Source: Campylorhamphus procurvoides (lineage: Eukaryota > Chordata > Aves > Passeriformes > Dendrocolaptidae). From it: a DNA stretch of 64,000 nucleotides. Both the position numbers and the translations under genes were made by a program. Shown here one piece after another: positions 40,301 through 55,365 of this stretch. Each line of letters opens with the position of its first letter. Position 1 is the first letter of the stretch. The stretch lies in NCBI GenBank assembly GCA_013396655.1, contig WBMV01007622.1:372001-436000 (forward strand). Reading direction: 5' to 3'. The notes under the pieces are model-generated. The model was not told the origin of the DNA and made no database searches. It worked only from the letters and a program-made list of their open reading frames with translations.

Positions 40301-43300
40301 GTTGCATTCTGACAGACACTGTTTATGCTCTCAGAACTGGGGCTGCTCTAGGAGGAGATCACTGCTCTTTGGGGGTGTCTTGGGGCTCATGATAAAGCAT
40401 TATTGGTTGGGAAAGGAAAACCTTGAGCAGTTCTGAAGCCAGGTGAACACGCATGTTGAGAATGGAGTTGGTGAGAAGGGTTAATAGGGAATTATCCTCG
40501 CCTGAAGTATCTATTTTCTTTCCTCCCTGGCTTTTTGTGCTTCCCACAATCCCCTTGGCCTTTCCCATCCCACTTCACCTTCCCAGGAATCAGCAGCTCC
40601 TTTCCTGATGTCCCATGTATAGCACATCCCATCACTTCTCTTCTGGCTCCTCTTTGAAAAATTGCTTCTTTGCACTTGGAATCATCAATCTCTGCAACTG
40701 GTGCTTTGCACCTGGATGTGTCTGCATTCGTTCTGAGCTTTTTGGGCCTGTTGAGTTAACAAGAAAATAAAAACCCAGTAATGATCACTATGTTCATTCC
40801 AGCAATGACAATTATTTCCATTTCAGCAGGTTCTTGGTGTATGTTTATGGCTCTGTGTAGATAATTAGTACATCCACAAAGTAGGGGCACAGGAAGATTT
40901 TCTCTTGCCCCCACATGTGCAGTCAGTGGGAAGGCTGGCTGTGCTGACACGTGTGGCTGCTGCACAGCTCTGTCAACTGCTCACAAGAGAAAATACAGGA
41001 AAGAAACCCAAAATAAATGTTTTGTCCATGTTTAATGGTAACTGAGTACCCAACACATGCATAGTTTGAGTATAAATATTGCTGTAGCAGGGACTGTACT
41101 AATATGAAGGGTTTGGGTAGCATTTGTTTCACAACAGGAGACTCCTCACCTTTGATCTGGAAGAACTTATTGTTACCTACAATTACTGATCAACTCTTCT
41201 GCTTCATGTAATTGTTGTGATATCTCCAAACATCAGTTCCCACATGGTTATTTTCCAGTATCAGTGGGAAGGATTTGCTTGTTGGTGCCTGGAGGGTACA
41301 GATAGACGTAGCCTGGGAAACATTCGGATGCTGACAGTGCTACTGAAGTCACTTCTGTTTACAATTTCCAGTAAATAAATTATATGACTCATTCTTTTTC
41401 TTTTGCTTCCTTTTCTTAATAGAGGATGTCTTTGGCATGAGAAGAAATGCATTATTTGCTATGCAGGCTTTCTCTGCAGCCAATCTAAATCATGGAGTTG
41501 CAATCTAAATATTTGTTTGTTATATTTTACTGGGAGAGTTGCTATTGGGCTGACAGGCAGCCTCCTGTAGACAGACAGCCGGTCCCTTTTAGCTTTCCCT
41601 AAACAAAAGCTTTTGGCTATATTGCAGCATGTTTAATTTACCACCAGTCAGCCCAGGATAATGAACATGCCTGTTGATGTAAAGTATTTTAAGTACCAAA
41701 TATTTGTTGCAGTGCCTGTGTGGTTTTCCTTGGTTGTTGCTCAGTCTGCTGACTCAGGGTTGCAATGGATCCCATTGATGGGAATATCTACTGAAATCAG
41801 GGATCTGGTGATGGGTCCTACAGGGACTTTCACACTGGGCTTTCACTGTGGTGAAGGTTGAGAGGTCAGTGAAATGGTCAAATGCAAGAGTTTGTTGTGG
41901 AAATACTCAAATACTGCTGATCAACCCAGCTGGTTCCTGCTGTACTTGGGTAAACATGCTGTGGGAAGAACTTGGGCTGCAGCACAGACATCATCTGTGA
42001 CACTGGAGGGGAGAAGGAGCCTTTGCTCCCAACTCAGGGTTCCCTCCATCCAGGGGAGGGTCTGGATCTCCCCTCCTGCTCAGGTGAAATCATTTCCCCA
42101 TGTTTGCTGTCTTGAGTCACCTTCTCAGCTCTGTTCCCACTGCTGAGCTGCTGCCCTGGCTTGCCATGCCTTTCACACCTGTCCAACCAGCTGTGACCAT
42201 GTGCCACCTCCTCACTGAGTGCCACCCTCAAAGTGTCCTTGTGCCACAGTGGGTGAGCCCTTCTGGTCCCCTCCACGTTTTTCCTTAGCACTGATATTGG
42301 CGAGGAATTCAGTGCAGAAAGTGTGACTTCACTCTCTGCTTTTGTAGTTCAGGCTGTCCAGCATTTGAAATCTTTAAAGACACAATAGTGTGTAAATTAT
42401 CACTCAGTGATTAAAAATGTTAAGTTAACTTAGGAGACAATAGACATTTTGTGCTGTCTAGGGTGTATGTAAAAGAGACAGCAGTTGCCATAGCAACTAG
42501 CTCATCACGTAATAGGAACTCTGAATCTGAGATGGAGTTCTTTTCAGCAAAATGGACTTTCTGTTTCTATAATATGAAATTCAATATATCTGGTAGTTAT
42601 TATTACATTGTAATCAGTGTTTTCTATTCTTCTTTTGCTTATTTTTAAAAATTGGCAGCTGAAAAGGTGGAGAACATAACTTCACCTGTCTGGGGACAGG
42701 GTGTAGATCATATGGCAGTAATTTGATTTTATACCAACACTCCTTGCTTAGGAAAATGTGATTGTTTCCTGCATAATGTTAATAAATGTGGAATGATTTC
42801 GCTGAATAAAAATGAGATCAGTTTTGCTCATGAGCAGGGTAAAGGATCTTCATGCCAGGTTTGAACACATCCACAAGGTGTGGCTCTGCATGCAGGGTTT
42901 GTGTGTGATGGCTGCAGTGAATGATTAGCACTAACAGACAATAAGCTACCCAGGGTGTGGAATTATTTTTGAAATTAAAGTTATATAAAGGAATTCTGAA
43001 GTCATAAGTGATCAAGTGTATTAGTAGATGCAAAACAGGTGTTAGTAACTGCAGCATTTGAGGTGGTGTGACATAATTTCTAAACAGAGAGGTGAAAATA
43101 GCGTGTTAGTCTGCAGGAATCCTCCATTTACAGTGCCATCTCCTGATTTTGCAAGAGAAGGAGCACGTGCTTTCTGTGTGAAAAGCAGTGTGTGGCAAAG
43201 CCAGGCTCGGAATTTGCTTACTGATATTAATTTTAAGTCTGTCTAAATCTTCTCTTTTAAATGGAGTTTCTGTGACATTAAATGGTTCCAAATATTACAA

Positions 43301-46300
43301 CTGAACTTAGTAACTGTCTGCTGTGCAGAGAAGGGATTGCTTGCTTACGACATTATTAATGGTTTTCAGTTCTTTCAAAAATTGCTTTTTAGTGTTATCT
43401 TATAATTTGCTTGACAGTTGAATAGAAGGACATGGACTTCTCTTAGTCCATAGAGCAAGTGCAGCAATTTGGGGAACAGCAGTGCTGTCTGCTTCAAACA
43501 TTCCCTGGCATGGCTGAAGGGACATCCTCTACTGGGAGACCAGCATTCATCTGCAAGTTTTTTCCCAGCATCACAGCATAATTTGGGCTGGCAGGACCTC
43601 TGGAGGTCATCGTGTCCAACCTCCTGCTCAAAGCAGGTCTGACTTCAAAGCTGCATCACGTTGCTCAGGGCCAAGTCCAGCTGAGTTTTGAAAAATCTGC
43701 TGTGGTGGAGGTTTCACAACCTTGTTGAGCTGTGTATACTGCAGTGCTTTACTCATCCAGAGTGAGATTCCTTTTCCTTTACATCCACTTGGAATATCTC
43801 TTGCTACGACTTGGATCTGTAGCTTCTTGTCCTTCCTTCAAGATGAGTCTGGCTCTGTCTCCTCTACAATTCCTAACGCTCAGTTGAAGACAGCAAATTG
43901 ATTTCTCTTTAGTCTTCTGTTCTCCAGGCTGAATCAGCCTGGTTTGTTGGACTCCCTGCAGGTCCCAGTGGTCCATTCCTCCAGGTTGCAGAATTTGGGG
44001 TCCCTGTGAAGGGCTGCCCTGCTCTCCAACACGCTGACCACCTTCCCCCCAGAGCTGCCACCCACAGTGGGGCACAGGGTCACTGTGTGCAGGTCTTTGG
44101 GGCAGATGTTTAAGGTGTGTCAGCCCCATTTAACTTAGAGAAATGCCATTTGTAGTTGGTTGACTCTTGATTGCTCCTCTTCAGACCCTGTGGCCAGTGA
44201 GTTCTCCCCTCAGTTGTAGGACACCCGTCTGATCTGTGACTCCTCAGTCTGACTGTACAGATGGTATAAAATCTGTATCAAAAACCTTGCTAAAACCAAG
44301 ATAAATGAGGTTTCTCCCCTTTCACTGCAGAAGACAATCCATTTATTTAAGCCTGATTTACCCCTGGTATATCCAGGGTGACTGATCCCAATGACTTTTA
44401 TTCCTCCTGTGGCTGGAAATTAATTTTGTGGAGTTTTGCTCCCTCATTTTTCCAGGGAAGGAGGTTAGGATGTCCTGCCTGTGATTACCTACTAAGGTGC
44501 TCTCTATTGCAAATTAAGTAGTTAAGTTTCTTAGAGTGTGCTTTTTCTCTCATCCCTTTTCTAAAGAAAGATTATCCAAAATCAATTTAGTCTCTCTTCC
44601 TTAGGTCAGCAGATGTTAATTCCATTCACTCACTGCCACCATAAATCAAGTTTTGAACAGTAGTCTGGCTGTTAAATGATTTATCTGATAGGAGAGATTC
44701 TGTGATCTGTTCAGCTCCTCAATTCAAAGGTATTTAAATACCAAATGAAAAAATGAAACCCTGGATGAGAAATGGTGACAATCTGTAGTTTGGAATGTTA
44801 ACACCACTTGTTTTGGCAGCATTACTGCTCGTAAAACAATAAGATCCATATGCATGCTAATTTTCCCAATTTTGAGTAATAAATACAACCCCTTTATGGT
44901 TTAAGTAATGATATTACTCAATACCACTGCAGGGTCCAGTAGAGGGTTTCATGATGAGGTAATAAATAGCAATTTTGGAGAGCTGATTTATTTGTATTTT
45001 TCTTTTATGTGGTTTCTGATGGGGGAAGAAGAAATCCCAGAGCCAGTGCAAAGCCTTGCCCTCTCCTGTAGCTGACATGCTTTGGCTGAAGATATGTCAG
45101 CTGAGAAATATGAGCCCATCCATACAGCTCTGCACGCTCCCACATTAAAGTCTTATAAAGAAACCTTCAAGTGGAAAAGCAGTAACAAATTGCAGCTGAG
45201 ATGCTTGTGGCAGATCACACTGCCTGGGTGCCTCTTCCTCCGTGCCCTGCTTTAGCCAGCAAGAAAAATGAGAGACTTCCCTCCAGACAGGAGCTTCGAG
45301 GGGCCAAACCCTCCAGCCCCCGTGGTGGGTTCTGTGTTGGCACAGCCTGGGGGTTTGACCATTAAACTTCTCTGCAGCTGTTTCCGTGCAGGTCCAAGCC
45401 TGGTGTCTGTAGCATCTCCTCCAAGTCTCCTTTCCTGCCTCACGAGTATGGAACTTGCTATCCCATCAGCTGGAGGAGCAGCCAGCTGATCTCCACTCCT
45501 TCAGCCCTTCTCCCACCCCAGTGCCATGCCCAGGGTGTGCTCTGGGACCTGCAGGAAGCAGGGTCAGATCCTGCCCTTCTGAGCTGCTCCAGCTCCTTCT
45601 CCAGGGCAGCCCCATTGCTCCTCACTTGCCATCTGGTTCATTATCCCTTGTCTTTTCTGCTGCCATTCTGTGGTTCTGTTTCTCCTCACCCTCAGATAAG
45701 GGCAGGGATTTCAGGTTCTGCATTTGGGGAAATTCCAGATAGAGGAAACATGGTGTGGTCTCTGGACACGTGACACCCCTCACAGAACTGTTCATGCCTT
45801 CTCTGCAATTGTCTTTTTCCTCCTGGAAACCCTTTGTAAAAGAAACAAATCAGAATCAAAACCTGTTATTTTAAAGTACAGTGATTATTTTCAATCTGCA
45901 GTCAGAAAAGCTGTTCCTTGGCCCACTCACCTTTGAAGAAATGATTGTCATCTTACCTGAGCAAGCCCTGTTTGTTCCTTTGAACGAGTGGCACAGACTG
46001 TGACAGTGATTTAAGGTCTTTTGTGTTGATTTCATGCAAAAAAATATTTTCCCCAGTATGACTTTAAAGTAGACTTTTTTGCCCCAATTACTCTACATGT
46101 TGGCAGCAAATTAGCTTTGAGGGAATATCGTGCACATCAGAGTTCTCTGTTGATGTTCTGGGGAGTCAGGTTTGGATCTTTTCGCTCAGTCACACCAATG
46201 ACTGACGTTGCTCATGTCTTGCCTTTCTGGGGATTTGAAAGACTTTCTTTTGACAGGGAAGGTGATGTGGAAAAAAAGAAGCCAAAGTACAAGAAATGAT

Positions 46301-49300
46301 TGGCAAAGTGATGATATCATTGAACGTTCAAAGACTTTGCAAATTGAAGCTTATTAAGCTGACATTTTGTCTTCTATTCAGCACTAATTGGAATCGTGCC
46401 TGGGTGCATGATGTGGAAGGTACTTAATACCTGAGTGTTTATCGTGACAAAATGACAGAAATCGATGTCAGGGATGCTGTAGATTTCTGTTTAATCGAGA
46501 AAACAATATATCTCACACTGCAATTACATCTCTCAGAGTAATTTGTATTCATGTGTCTGCAGGTCCTCCTGAAATACTGCAAATGAGAGAGCTTTACTCT
46601 TGACCCTTGAGATATTGGCCTGATGGTGAATGTTCCATTCTAAGGTTTTATGGTTGTTCTTCAGAGTTCATAAAATCAGCACTAGTGTAGTTTAGGGAAA
46701 AAAATGAAGAAAAAAAAAGACTAACCCCCCTGACACAGTGTTTTCACTTGAAACAGATCTGAAAATCCCACGAAGAGTGAACTCAGTCTTCCACCCGGGC
46801 GATACAATTCTTCTAAAGTTGTCTCTGACAGCTTGAATTCTTTTGTAGTCTCTGCTTTCTGCTGTATTGGCATCTGTAAAATGAATTTAGAAAAGAGAAA
46901 CAGCGAAGAAAGTGATTTTGGAAAGGCAGCTGCTGCAAACACAGAGTACACTGGAAGATTTGAAGAGAGCTGCGTGTTCTCCTGCTGTAGTTGGGATCCT
47001 CGGGGATTTCTGAGTTCAAGGGCACGAGTGTCCTGTCTGGGGTAGCAGCATGACCGGTGTGTTACTCTAATCTTCACCTGCCACCTTCTGAAGTTGAATT
47101 CAGACCTGAAATTTAACCTCCAGTTTAATACTTATTCAGCAGCTGATAAAAACAACAAGCTGCTACATGAATTGTTACCTGGCTCACTGTTCCTAATGAG
47201 ACACAGATTGATCACTGCAGAGTAATAGATTTTAAAAAAACAAAACAAAACCAAACAAAAAGCCCACGAACGAACAAACAAACCAAAGACAAAAATCTCC
47301 AGCCCCAACACGAATCAATGGAGTGTGGATGCTCAGAGGGAAGAATAACTGGTCATTCAGTGCCTGCTCCAGCTGCCTGTGTGTTCCTGGGAGCTCCAAT
47401 GAGAGGGTGACAAACAGCAGTTCAGGGCTGGTGGCAATTACTGGGATGGCTGGAATTCTCTCAGGGGTCTATGCTGTGTTAGTGACAGCATGGAAGGACA
47501 GACAGTTCCTGCCCCAGTGAGCTCATGTCACAGATGTTGGATGTTAGAAGTGGGGACGACCAAGGGGAAGGTTGGGGACCTGAGATGCACAGCAGGGTTT
47601 CTCAGTGGGTTGGAGCAGGAGAGCAGAAGGCACAGCACAGGAGCTGCCTCCTCAAGTGGCTCTAATGGCACTGTTCAAATGCCCTTCCCTGGTTTGTGTG
47701 TGGCATTAAGGGACATCTAAAGTGTGCTGGCCCCTTGCCATGTCAGCATTGCTGCTGTTACCAGGTTCTTCTGGGGCTGCAGGGAAAGGGCTTGGCTCAG
47801 GTGGGAGATGAGCACGAGAAGAACATTTTTGTCTGTTTGAAGTTTGGGAACCCCATAACAGTTTCTGTGCTTGTAGAAATGCTGCTTGTCCCCTCTCCTC
47901 AAGCTGTGGTTAATAACAGCTGTCTGTAAGCCTTCTGAAGCTGTGCATTGTATGGATTTCCTTGTGGGAAAGCAAATTTAAAGAATAATTTCTTATTGTC
48001 CCTTTTGCCTGTTGGTGGTTGTTGGGGGTGAAGGGGAAGGAATGGCAAGCTGTCAATTTACCATGGGTAACATTAGAGAGAAAATACTCATTTTCCCTGC
48101 TAAAATCAGCTGGGGATGAGTGAGAGAGAGTGTGTGTTTGTATGTCCATGTGTCTGAGTGTGTGTGTATGTATTATTGCCCTCTAATGGATAGAGTCTGA
48201 ATGGCTCAGCTTTGCCTGCCTACGTGGGGGTTTGTAGCAAAGCATTATTTTCAGGATGTCTGATATTTCCCATTTTAGGAGAATCTTATAATGTTTATTC
48301 AGTATTCTGATGCATCTTTTGTGAGTAGCGTTCCTTTAGTTTGCAAAATTAATTTGAAATTCTACGGAAAGTCCTCCAGCTTAGAGAGGTGTCTTTGCTT
48401 TGTTCTCTGAAGGTTTATTTCAGCTAAACTGTAAGTGCTGAATTTTATCTTGCTATTAATGACTGAGTATGATCAGAAAGTACCACATCTCTGTACACTG
48501 GGGACATCAATGACTTTCAGGGTGTGTAGAGCTGGCTCCCTTTATTCCATCTGGAATGTGCCCCTGTCCCAACATTCCTGCTGAGACCCCCAGACTGCTG
48601 AGATGGGGCTGCAAGAGGGAGTGAGCTCTTCATCTCCCATCCCTGGTCCATGGGTGTTCCTGGTGGCTGCTCCAGCCCATCCTGCTCAGCAGCTTCCTGG
48701 CTGCTCCCACCTTTTTTCTAGGAAAAGTGGCAAAAATGTGTAATGCAATATGAATGTAGGCTGAGGTTTCAAATCTCCATGAGATTTGTGATAAAGTCAA
48801 GTGATGTGGTGATGTGTGGTAGGCCTGGCTTTGTTGTGCCTTTTATATAAAACTGTCTTGGAAGGTAACTTTGAAATAACTCAAGAAGGAAGGGCTGCAG
48901 GTTAGTTGGGAGTGGGATTTACAATTATTTGTACTGAAAATTGTCCCCTTCTGCATGTTCTTTATAGCAGAATCCTAACACAGTCATATTTTTTCCTAGC
49001 AGGACTCTGTTTTCATTCAGTAAATACAAGTGGGAGAATTACATTTCTTCTCTTTGCAGCCTTTTCCTTTTCACAATTTCCAGTGCTTGCCTTTGCAGCT
49101 GGATAACTGCACAGTGTTTTGGACACAGAGCAGAACATCCATGGCTCAGAGCATCCTTCATGTCCCACTGCACGCCCAGTGAGTGTCCAGCTCAGGGTCC
49201 AACAGTCCCCTTCCTCCCCTGGTGGGCAGCAGGGCTCTTATGGAGGGCTTTCTGATGCATGTGGGTTGCAACAAGCCAAATATTCACACTCAGGAAATCA

Positions 49301-52300
49301 TGTACACGTTCAGGGGAAGCCAGAAACTCATTTCACAAAGTACCTTTTTAGCTGAGTCCATCATATTTCTATTTCTGATCCAATTACAGGCTGAATCCGG
49401 GTAGGAATTGCAGGAGGAGCAGTACATTAATCAAATTCCCTTGTAATGAGGGTGTTTTCATGTGAGTGACTGCTCTAAGGTGTGATACCAGGCAGGGCAG
49501 CAGTGCTGGCTTTCCTGTCCCTCCCCAGGGTGGGGACATCCCTGGGCTCTGCCTGCTCAGCCTGGCAGGCACGTGGCCACCACAGGCTCCTGCAGGGATG
49601 TGAGCACAAGAAATGGTCCTGTGAGCACAAGAAATAGTCCTGTGAGCAGAAGAAATTGTCCCTGGGTTTTGGGCTACTACAATTTCCATTCATGGTGAAA
49701 ATAGAAACAAATTGCCTATGTTTGAGCGAGATGAAGGATGTTCCAGGAGCACCTTCTCAGCCCAGGATGGGGACTTTATCTGCATTTGTAAACACTGCTG
49801 TTCCTTCTGAGCACGATGCTCCCTAGCAATATGCTTTTTTTCCTTGGAAAAGTTATTTTCCACTTACAATACGTTGGCACAGCCATTGTTTGTATTGTTC
49901 AGGATCAACAGTGGGGTTTTTCGAAATGTTGTTTTGATTTGATGACTTTGTTCCTCGGTGAATTATGAAAGCTCTGATTGTTTAGGACACAAGGAGGGCA
50001 CAATGCATTAGTGGGTCACGTGCTCCCTTAATGCATGCACATTGTGATGGCAGCAGTAATAGCTCCATTAAAGAACAAAAGGTAGCAACACATAGTGGCT
50101 CTGGATCTGGCCAATCCCCTCAAATTACCATAAATATTTGAGCAATCTGAATAGTTTTGGACTCTGTAGTAAAGCTTTCCTGTTTTTATCTGGCACCGAA
50201 GGAATGTGGAATAAAGTATTCATTTAACAGAGTATAAAAATATGTGTGCTATGCAGTTATAATCATGTGTCATTAATCAGAAAATACTGCAGAAACTCTG
50301 ACAAATTAAAAACACAAGGATGTGTCTGCAAGGGCTTTTTCAGTCATTAAAAAGCTGCTTCACCTCTCAGGCAAACTATTTAATGGCAACTCCTTGCTCA
50401 GTGTACTGACATCTTCAAAGGCTCTGACATCTGTCGGCCTTTGAACTACCATTAAAAAATATTATCCCATTTCCATTCTTTTATGCCCATTTTTTTAATT
50501 ATAGTCCTTCTTTCAAGTTGGGAACATGGTTGGTTTAAATGATGCTGTCCTTTCGTTTTCAGCCACCCAGCTGCGGTTTGAATAAATTGATGTAGAATCA
50601 AAGGCGGGACTTTAAAGGGAAAAGGTTTGATGGACTTGGACTCCGAACCAGATGAGGTTTTATGATGAAAAGGGTTTAATCCCAGCACAGGCATCGCTTC
50701 TATCAGTCGAGCAGTACAAAGCGAGTCATATATATAGGTTCACGAGAAATGATCTATTTTTTTTTCTGTTTTTTTTTTTTTTAAACAGCACAGATCTCTT
50801 CAGGACTTGCAAATGTGGCATTAGCTAATATTCAGAGAGCTGATTTCCTTTCATCCACCAGAAGCTTATGATTATAGTGCAGTTCTCGAATTGGAAATGA
50901 GAGCTGCAACACAGATTTAAAGCTCTGCTGTCTGATTTGTATTCAATATACATGTCACTGCGGGACAAGCCAGTCTAGGCCGAGCTGGTTCAATAGAGGC
51001 AAACACAGATCCAGCATCTGAATTTCTGGGGAGGGGGGAAGGCACCAGTTAATTCTTACCTGAGTACCCTGTCGGGTACTTGTTAGATTGCTCTCATTTC
51101 TAAAGCTGTGCAAACAAACAGCCTGTCTTTGGCATCTTTGGCATCAGAGCCTGCAAGGAAATACTCAGCATTAATCAGTAATGGCTCCTAATGTAGTCAT
51201 TTATAGCATTTATAGGGAAGGCAATGTTTGTTTGCCTGTGCCTGAGTTTCAAGGAGGTTTAGCAGAGACAGCCCTGCTATTCCTTTATAGCCATAGCCCT
51301 CATTAATGTGGTAATTAGGTACTGGGAGACCCAAAATCTCTTGTCTCACAAAGGCATCAGAAGCCGTTTGTCAAAACTCCCACCTCCAGGTAGTCAGGAA
51401 ATAATCTTGCTGCTAGTTCCCTGATCTTGGTGGTGGCAGAAATGTGGTCCATGCTCAGGGTTTCTTCCTTTCCCACAGTGAGCCTGTGTCCTTCCAAACA
51501 GTGATGCTGCCCAGAGAGTAAAGCAGCACATTTCCAAAGCCTGCAAATTGTGTCCTCTTAAAAGACACTGCTGTAGTACAGAAGGGAGACAGCTCCATTT
51601 GGGGCTCTGCTTCCACTCAACAGTTTCTCCTCCAAACCCTTCCCACAGCTGCTCTTCCCTGCCACAGCATTCCCTTTAGGACTAATACATTGTTCCTGGC
51701 TCTTAATGCAATTTGGAGGTTGTGTTTTGGGGTTTGTTTTTGGAGAGAAGGGGGTAGTAAATATAACATGGTCCTGTATAAATGGATGTATTTAATGGGT
51801 TGTTTTACTGGCATTTCATAGAATCAGAATGTTTCATATGTATTTAGATTTTGCATTTAAACTCCATATAAATATTTATTCAAAGTACAGTAGATTCAAA
51901 ACAGTTGCATAAATAAATCTGGAGAAATTCCTGCCCCAGGATGCAGTGGCCTATTTGTCATTCAGCAAACAAAGTGGCATCAGCTGAATTCAAGGGCAAA
52001 GTGAGGGGGATGAAAAGGACAGAGATCAATGTAAAGGTGCTGGAGGAAGATACGGATGCAAACCCCCTCTCTATTTGGAGCAGAGAGATGTGCACACAGT
52101 TTTCATTTCTTTTGGGCAGATCACCCTGGGCCTGATCTCCTCTCTCTGAACTGGCAGCTGTGGAGCAGGAGCTGCCAAAAGGTCTCTCCACTCAGAAGAG
52201 CCACCATCGAGGTGGTGGGAACGGTGCAACCAGCACTTGAGGGAGAAGGTGCAGAGAGGGACACTTGAAGCATCATCCCCTCTGTGTGTGTGTGACATGA

Positions 52301-55300
52301 GGTGCCATCACTGATGTCCTTGGGTGTGACATGAGGTGCCATCGCTGATGTCCTTGAGGCCAGCCTAACACCTGGGCTAGACTTGAACCTCCTTGTCTAG
52401 GATTGCCATCCTCCCATGGAGGTGGCACATTTCTCTCTTAGATACCAAAGATAGCCAACTAGAATATGCTTCTTCCAAGGAGGAGTTGGTTTGGAAAGCC
52501 GATCTGGAAGGAATATTTCCCTTTCACATCCTGAAACACAAAAATTAAAGTTTTAGAGTTTTCCATAACGAAAACCAGCGAAGACTGAACACATTTGGTT
52601 TAATTTTCATCGGCCATCATTTAGGGATAGATTGTTATGCTTTGTAGGATGCAGAAAACCTGGTGTTACATATAGATTTTTGTTTATTATTTTAGCCACT
52701 CTGTATTTTATCTACATGTTGTTCTCACAAGTTATTTTAGGGGATCACTGCATTAAACAGATACTTATGGCAGATTCTTTTATATCTTCATCATATTTAA
52801 ATCCCACTGATGCAGTTGTGTGGATTGTTATGTGCCCATGTGAGTGTCTCCATTAAAATTCTCAGTAGAAAGACAGAAGGAAATGAGTCCTTTCCTGGTA
52901 GGTCTTTTAGCAGTCTTATTCAAATCTTTGTGTTTGTACAAAGAAGAATACAAACGTAAACATTCCTTTCATCAGATAAAAGCAGAGGAGAAAGAAGCCT
53001 TGGATGTTTTAATTTTTGACTCACTAATCTATTTCAAAGCAAATACAGTAAATCAGGTAATAAGAACCTATTCTGGATCTGTCTTGCAGGCAAGAGGGCC
53101 AGGTCTGTTACAGGCCTTAGAACTGTTAAATGGAAAAGGTATTTCCATTTATCTCAGTTTCAGTGTGGTAAGCAATCCTTTCTCTCACCAGGGACTGCAT
53201 TGTTTTTATCGCACTTGTAAGCTCAGGGTTCTTCTGTTTGACTAAAACTCAGTTTATTGGGAAGGCAGTGACAATAACCAACTAGATGAAGTTCTGCTTT
53301 CTGGCTGCTAAATTGGAATCAAATGTACTTATGTAAATGAAGAAATCAAAATAAGCTCTGTTAATTTTCAGCTCTTTGTGGAGCTGTTCAAATGGATGTC
53401 TGATTTTCTTTCTTTCTCCCCACACCCCCCCTCCCTTTTTTATAAGCCCAGTTTGTAATTTAAGTGCCACTTACATTAACTGGGATTTAGGCAGCTAACT
53501 GGCTTCTGTAAAAGTCCAGATCTGTTTCAGTGCACTCCTTTTGGAAAAATATCATCCCAAAACTGTGTTTTGCTTAATGCCACATCACAGCAGCTCTGAA
53601 AAACGTGCTGCTCCTTTCCCAGGTGCAGAAACAAGAGTGGGGCAAATATTTTCAGTGTAGCTTTTCCTACTGGCATTTTTGGTACCTGGGTCTTGCTTGT
53701 TTCTTTTCAGCCTTGGGAAATACGTGGCAAGGTTAGTAAACAGCTTGGTGTTTAGATTACCTATGGAAATGTTGCTAAGCTTGATTATTTATAGGAATAA
53801 CATGGGCACACTCTTTTTTCGTTCATTTTATTGAAAATGGAACTAAGCTGAAGGTAACTGTTGTTCTTCATGAGTCAGCACTTTCACTGTGATAGACAAA
53901 ATAGAGCAAATACATCACTAAAAAATAAAATGTGGACTATTCTGGGGACTGTGATAAGTGCAGGATTTGGGGTGAGATTCTTAAATGTTAGAGGAGGGAT
54001 TTTGCAGAGCATGCACAGTGCTGGAATAGTCCAAGTAAACAATCTGACCAAGGAGGTTTGACCTTTAAAAGCAGCTTAATGCTGTTAAAATTAATAGAAT
54101 AAATATGTAAGTTGGCAGCTCAACACCTCTCTTTACAAGCCCCAGTGGATGTTTTCAGGAGAGATGTCAGGGGGACGTTTGCAAAGGTGAGAAAGGCCGA
54201 GGTTGTGTGGAGATGGAGCTTTGCCTGAGCCCTGGAATGTGGGGATTGGGCTCTGAGCCAGGTGCAGAGCAAACATCTCCCCTTTGCTGCCACCTGCCCT
54301 GCTCCTGCTGCAGGCTTTGGGCACTGCCAGGAGCTGCCACTGAGTCAGCCTTGGCTGGGGGGAGTTCTGCTGCACGGCCTGAGCTTGGGCTTATCCTCCT
54401 GGGTTCCAAACTGTGAGCATTGCATGGGTGAATGTGGTCATTGCTTCAGCCCATCACTGCAGTGTGGTCATATATAGGAGATATATATATATTTATATGT
54501 AGGATAAAGCTGCCTCCTAGTTGAGAAGCACCAACAGTCAGGACAGAATGTTTTCCCCTTGAGAATGGGAACACTGCAATGTGCACAACATACTGTATAA
54601 GAATCTAATGAAGTGCATCTCTGAGTATTGAAGTTTTAGCTTTGCTGATATTTTAGTGTTTCCAGGAAGTCCTAGACCACTGACCAGGACTGCCCATAAT
54701 GATGGGGATGGTGGTGGCCTCCAGGATTTCCTCTGGAAGGGCTTGCACAGCCCTGGGCTTGTAGGAATGATCTTTGGAGCTGAGACCAACCTGTTGGTCC
54801 CTGAACTGTTGTTCATTTTCACTTCATTTCACGCCATTTCATTTATCTGCTCCCTTAAGTGCCACATTTATGGGCCTGTGTGTTCTTTCCCAAAAGGCAT
54901 TTAAACTTGACAGTGTAATAGATGGTGCTGTGAAAGCTAAATAGCTGTTTATTACTTATCCCCGTTAATTTGTGCTCTGCCACATCGTTACCCCTGTGAG
55001 AATGTGTGACATTTCCAGTAGTTCTCTTTGCAAATCAAATCTTACCTTTTAAAGGATTCATAATATTGACAAATTGCTGATTTTACCAGTCACAAGGAAA
55101 ATTGGATAATAAATTCTTAGCATATTTTAATTGAAATTGCCGTGGTATAGAAAAGATTTTCAGGATAGTTGTTTAAAATGGACATGATTGAGTTCATTGC
55201 AAAACTTTATTTACAAGATGGCTTTAAAAGCTTGAATGACTACATTTCAGTGACTCTGGAATTTAAAATTGGAATAATTATTTTAAAGGACCAGTTTAGT

Positions 55301-55365
<65 letters not shown>

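Noticed and set aside
45240..45780. GC-rich stretch with overlapping + strand frames
   Set aside because: Several frames are open at once because of composition; no product, splice or repeat family was recognised.
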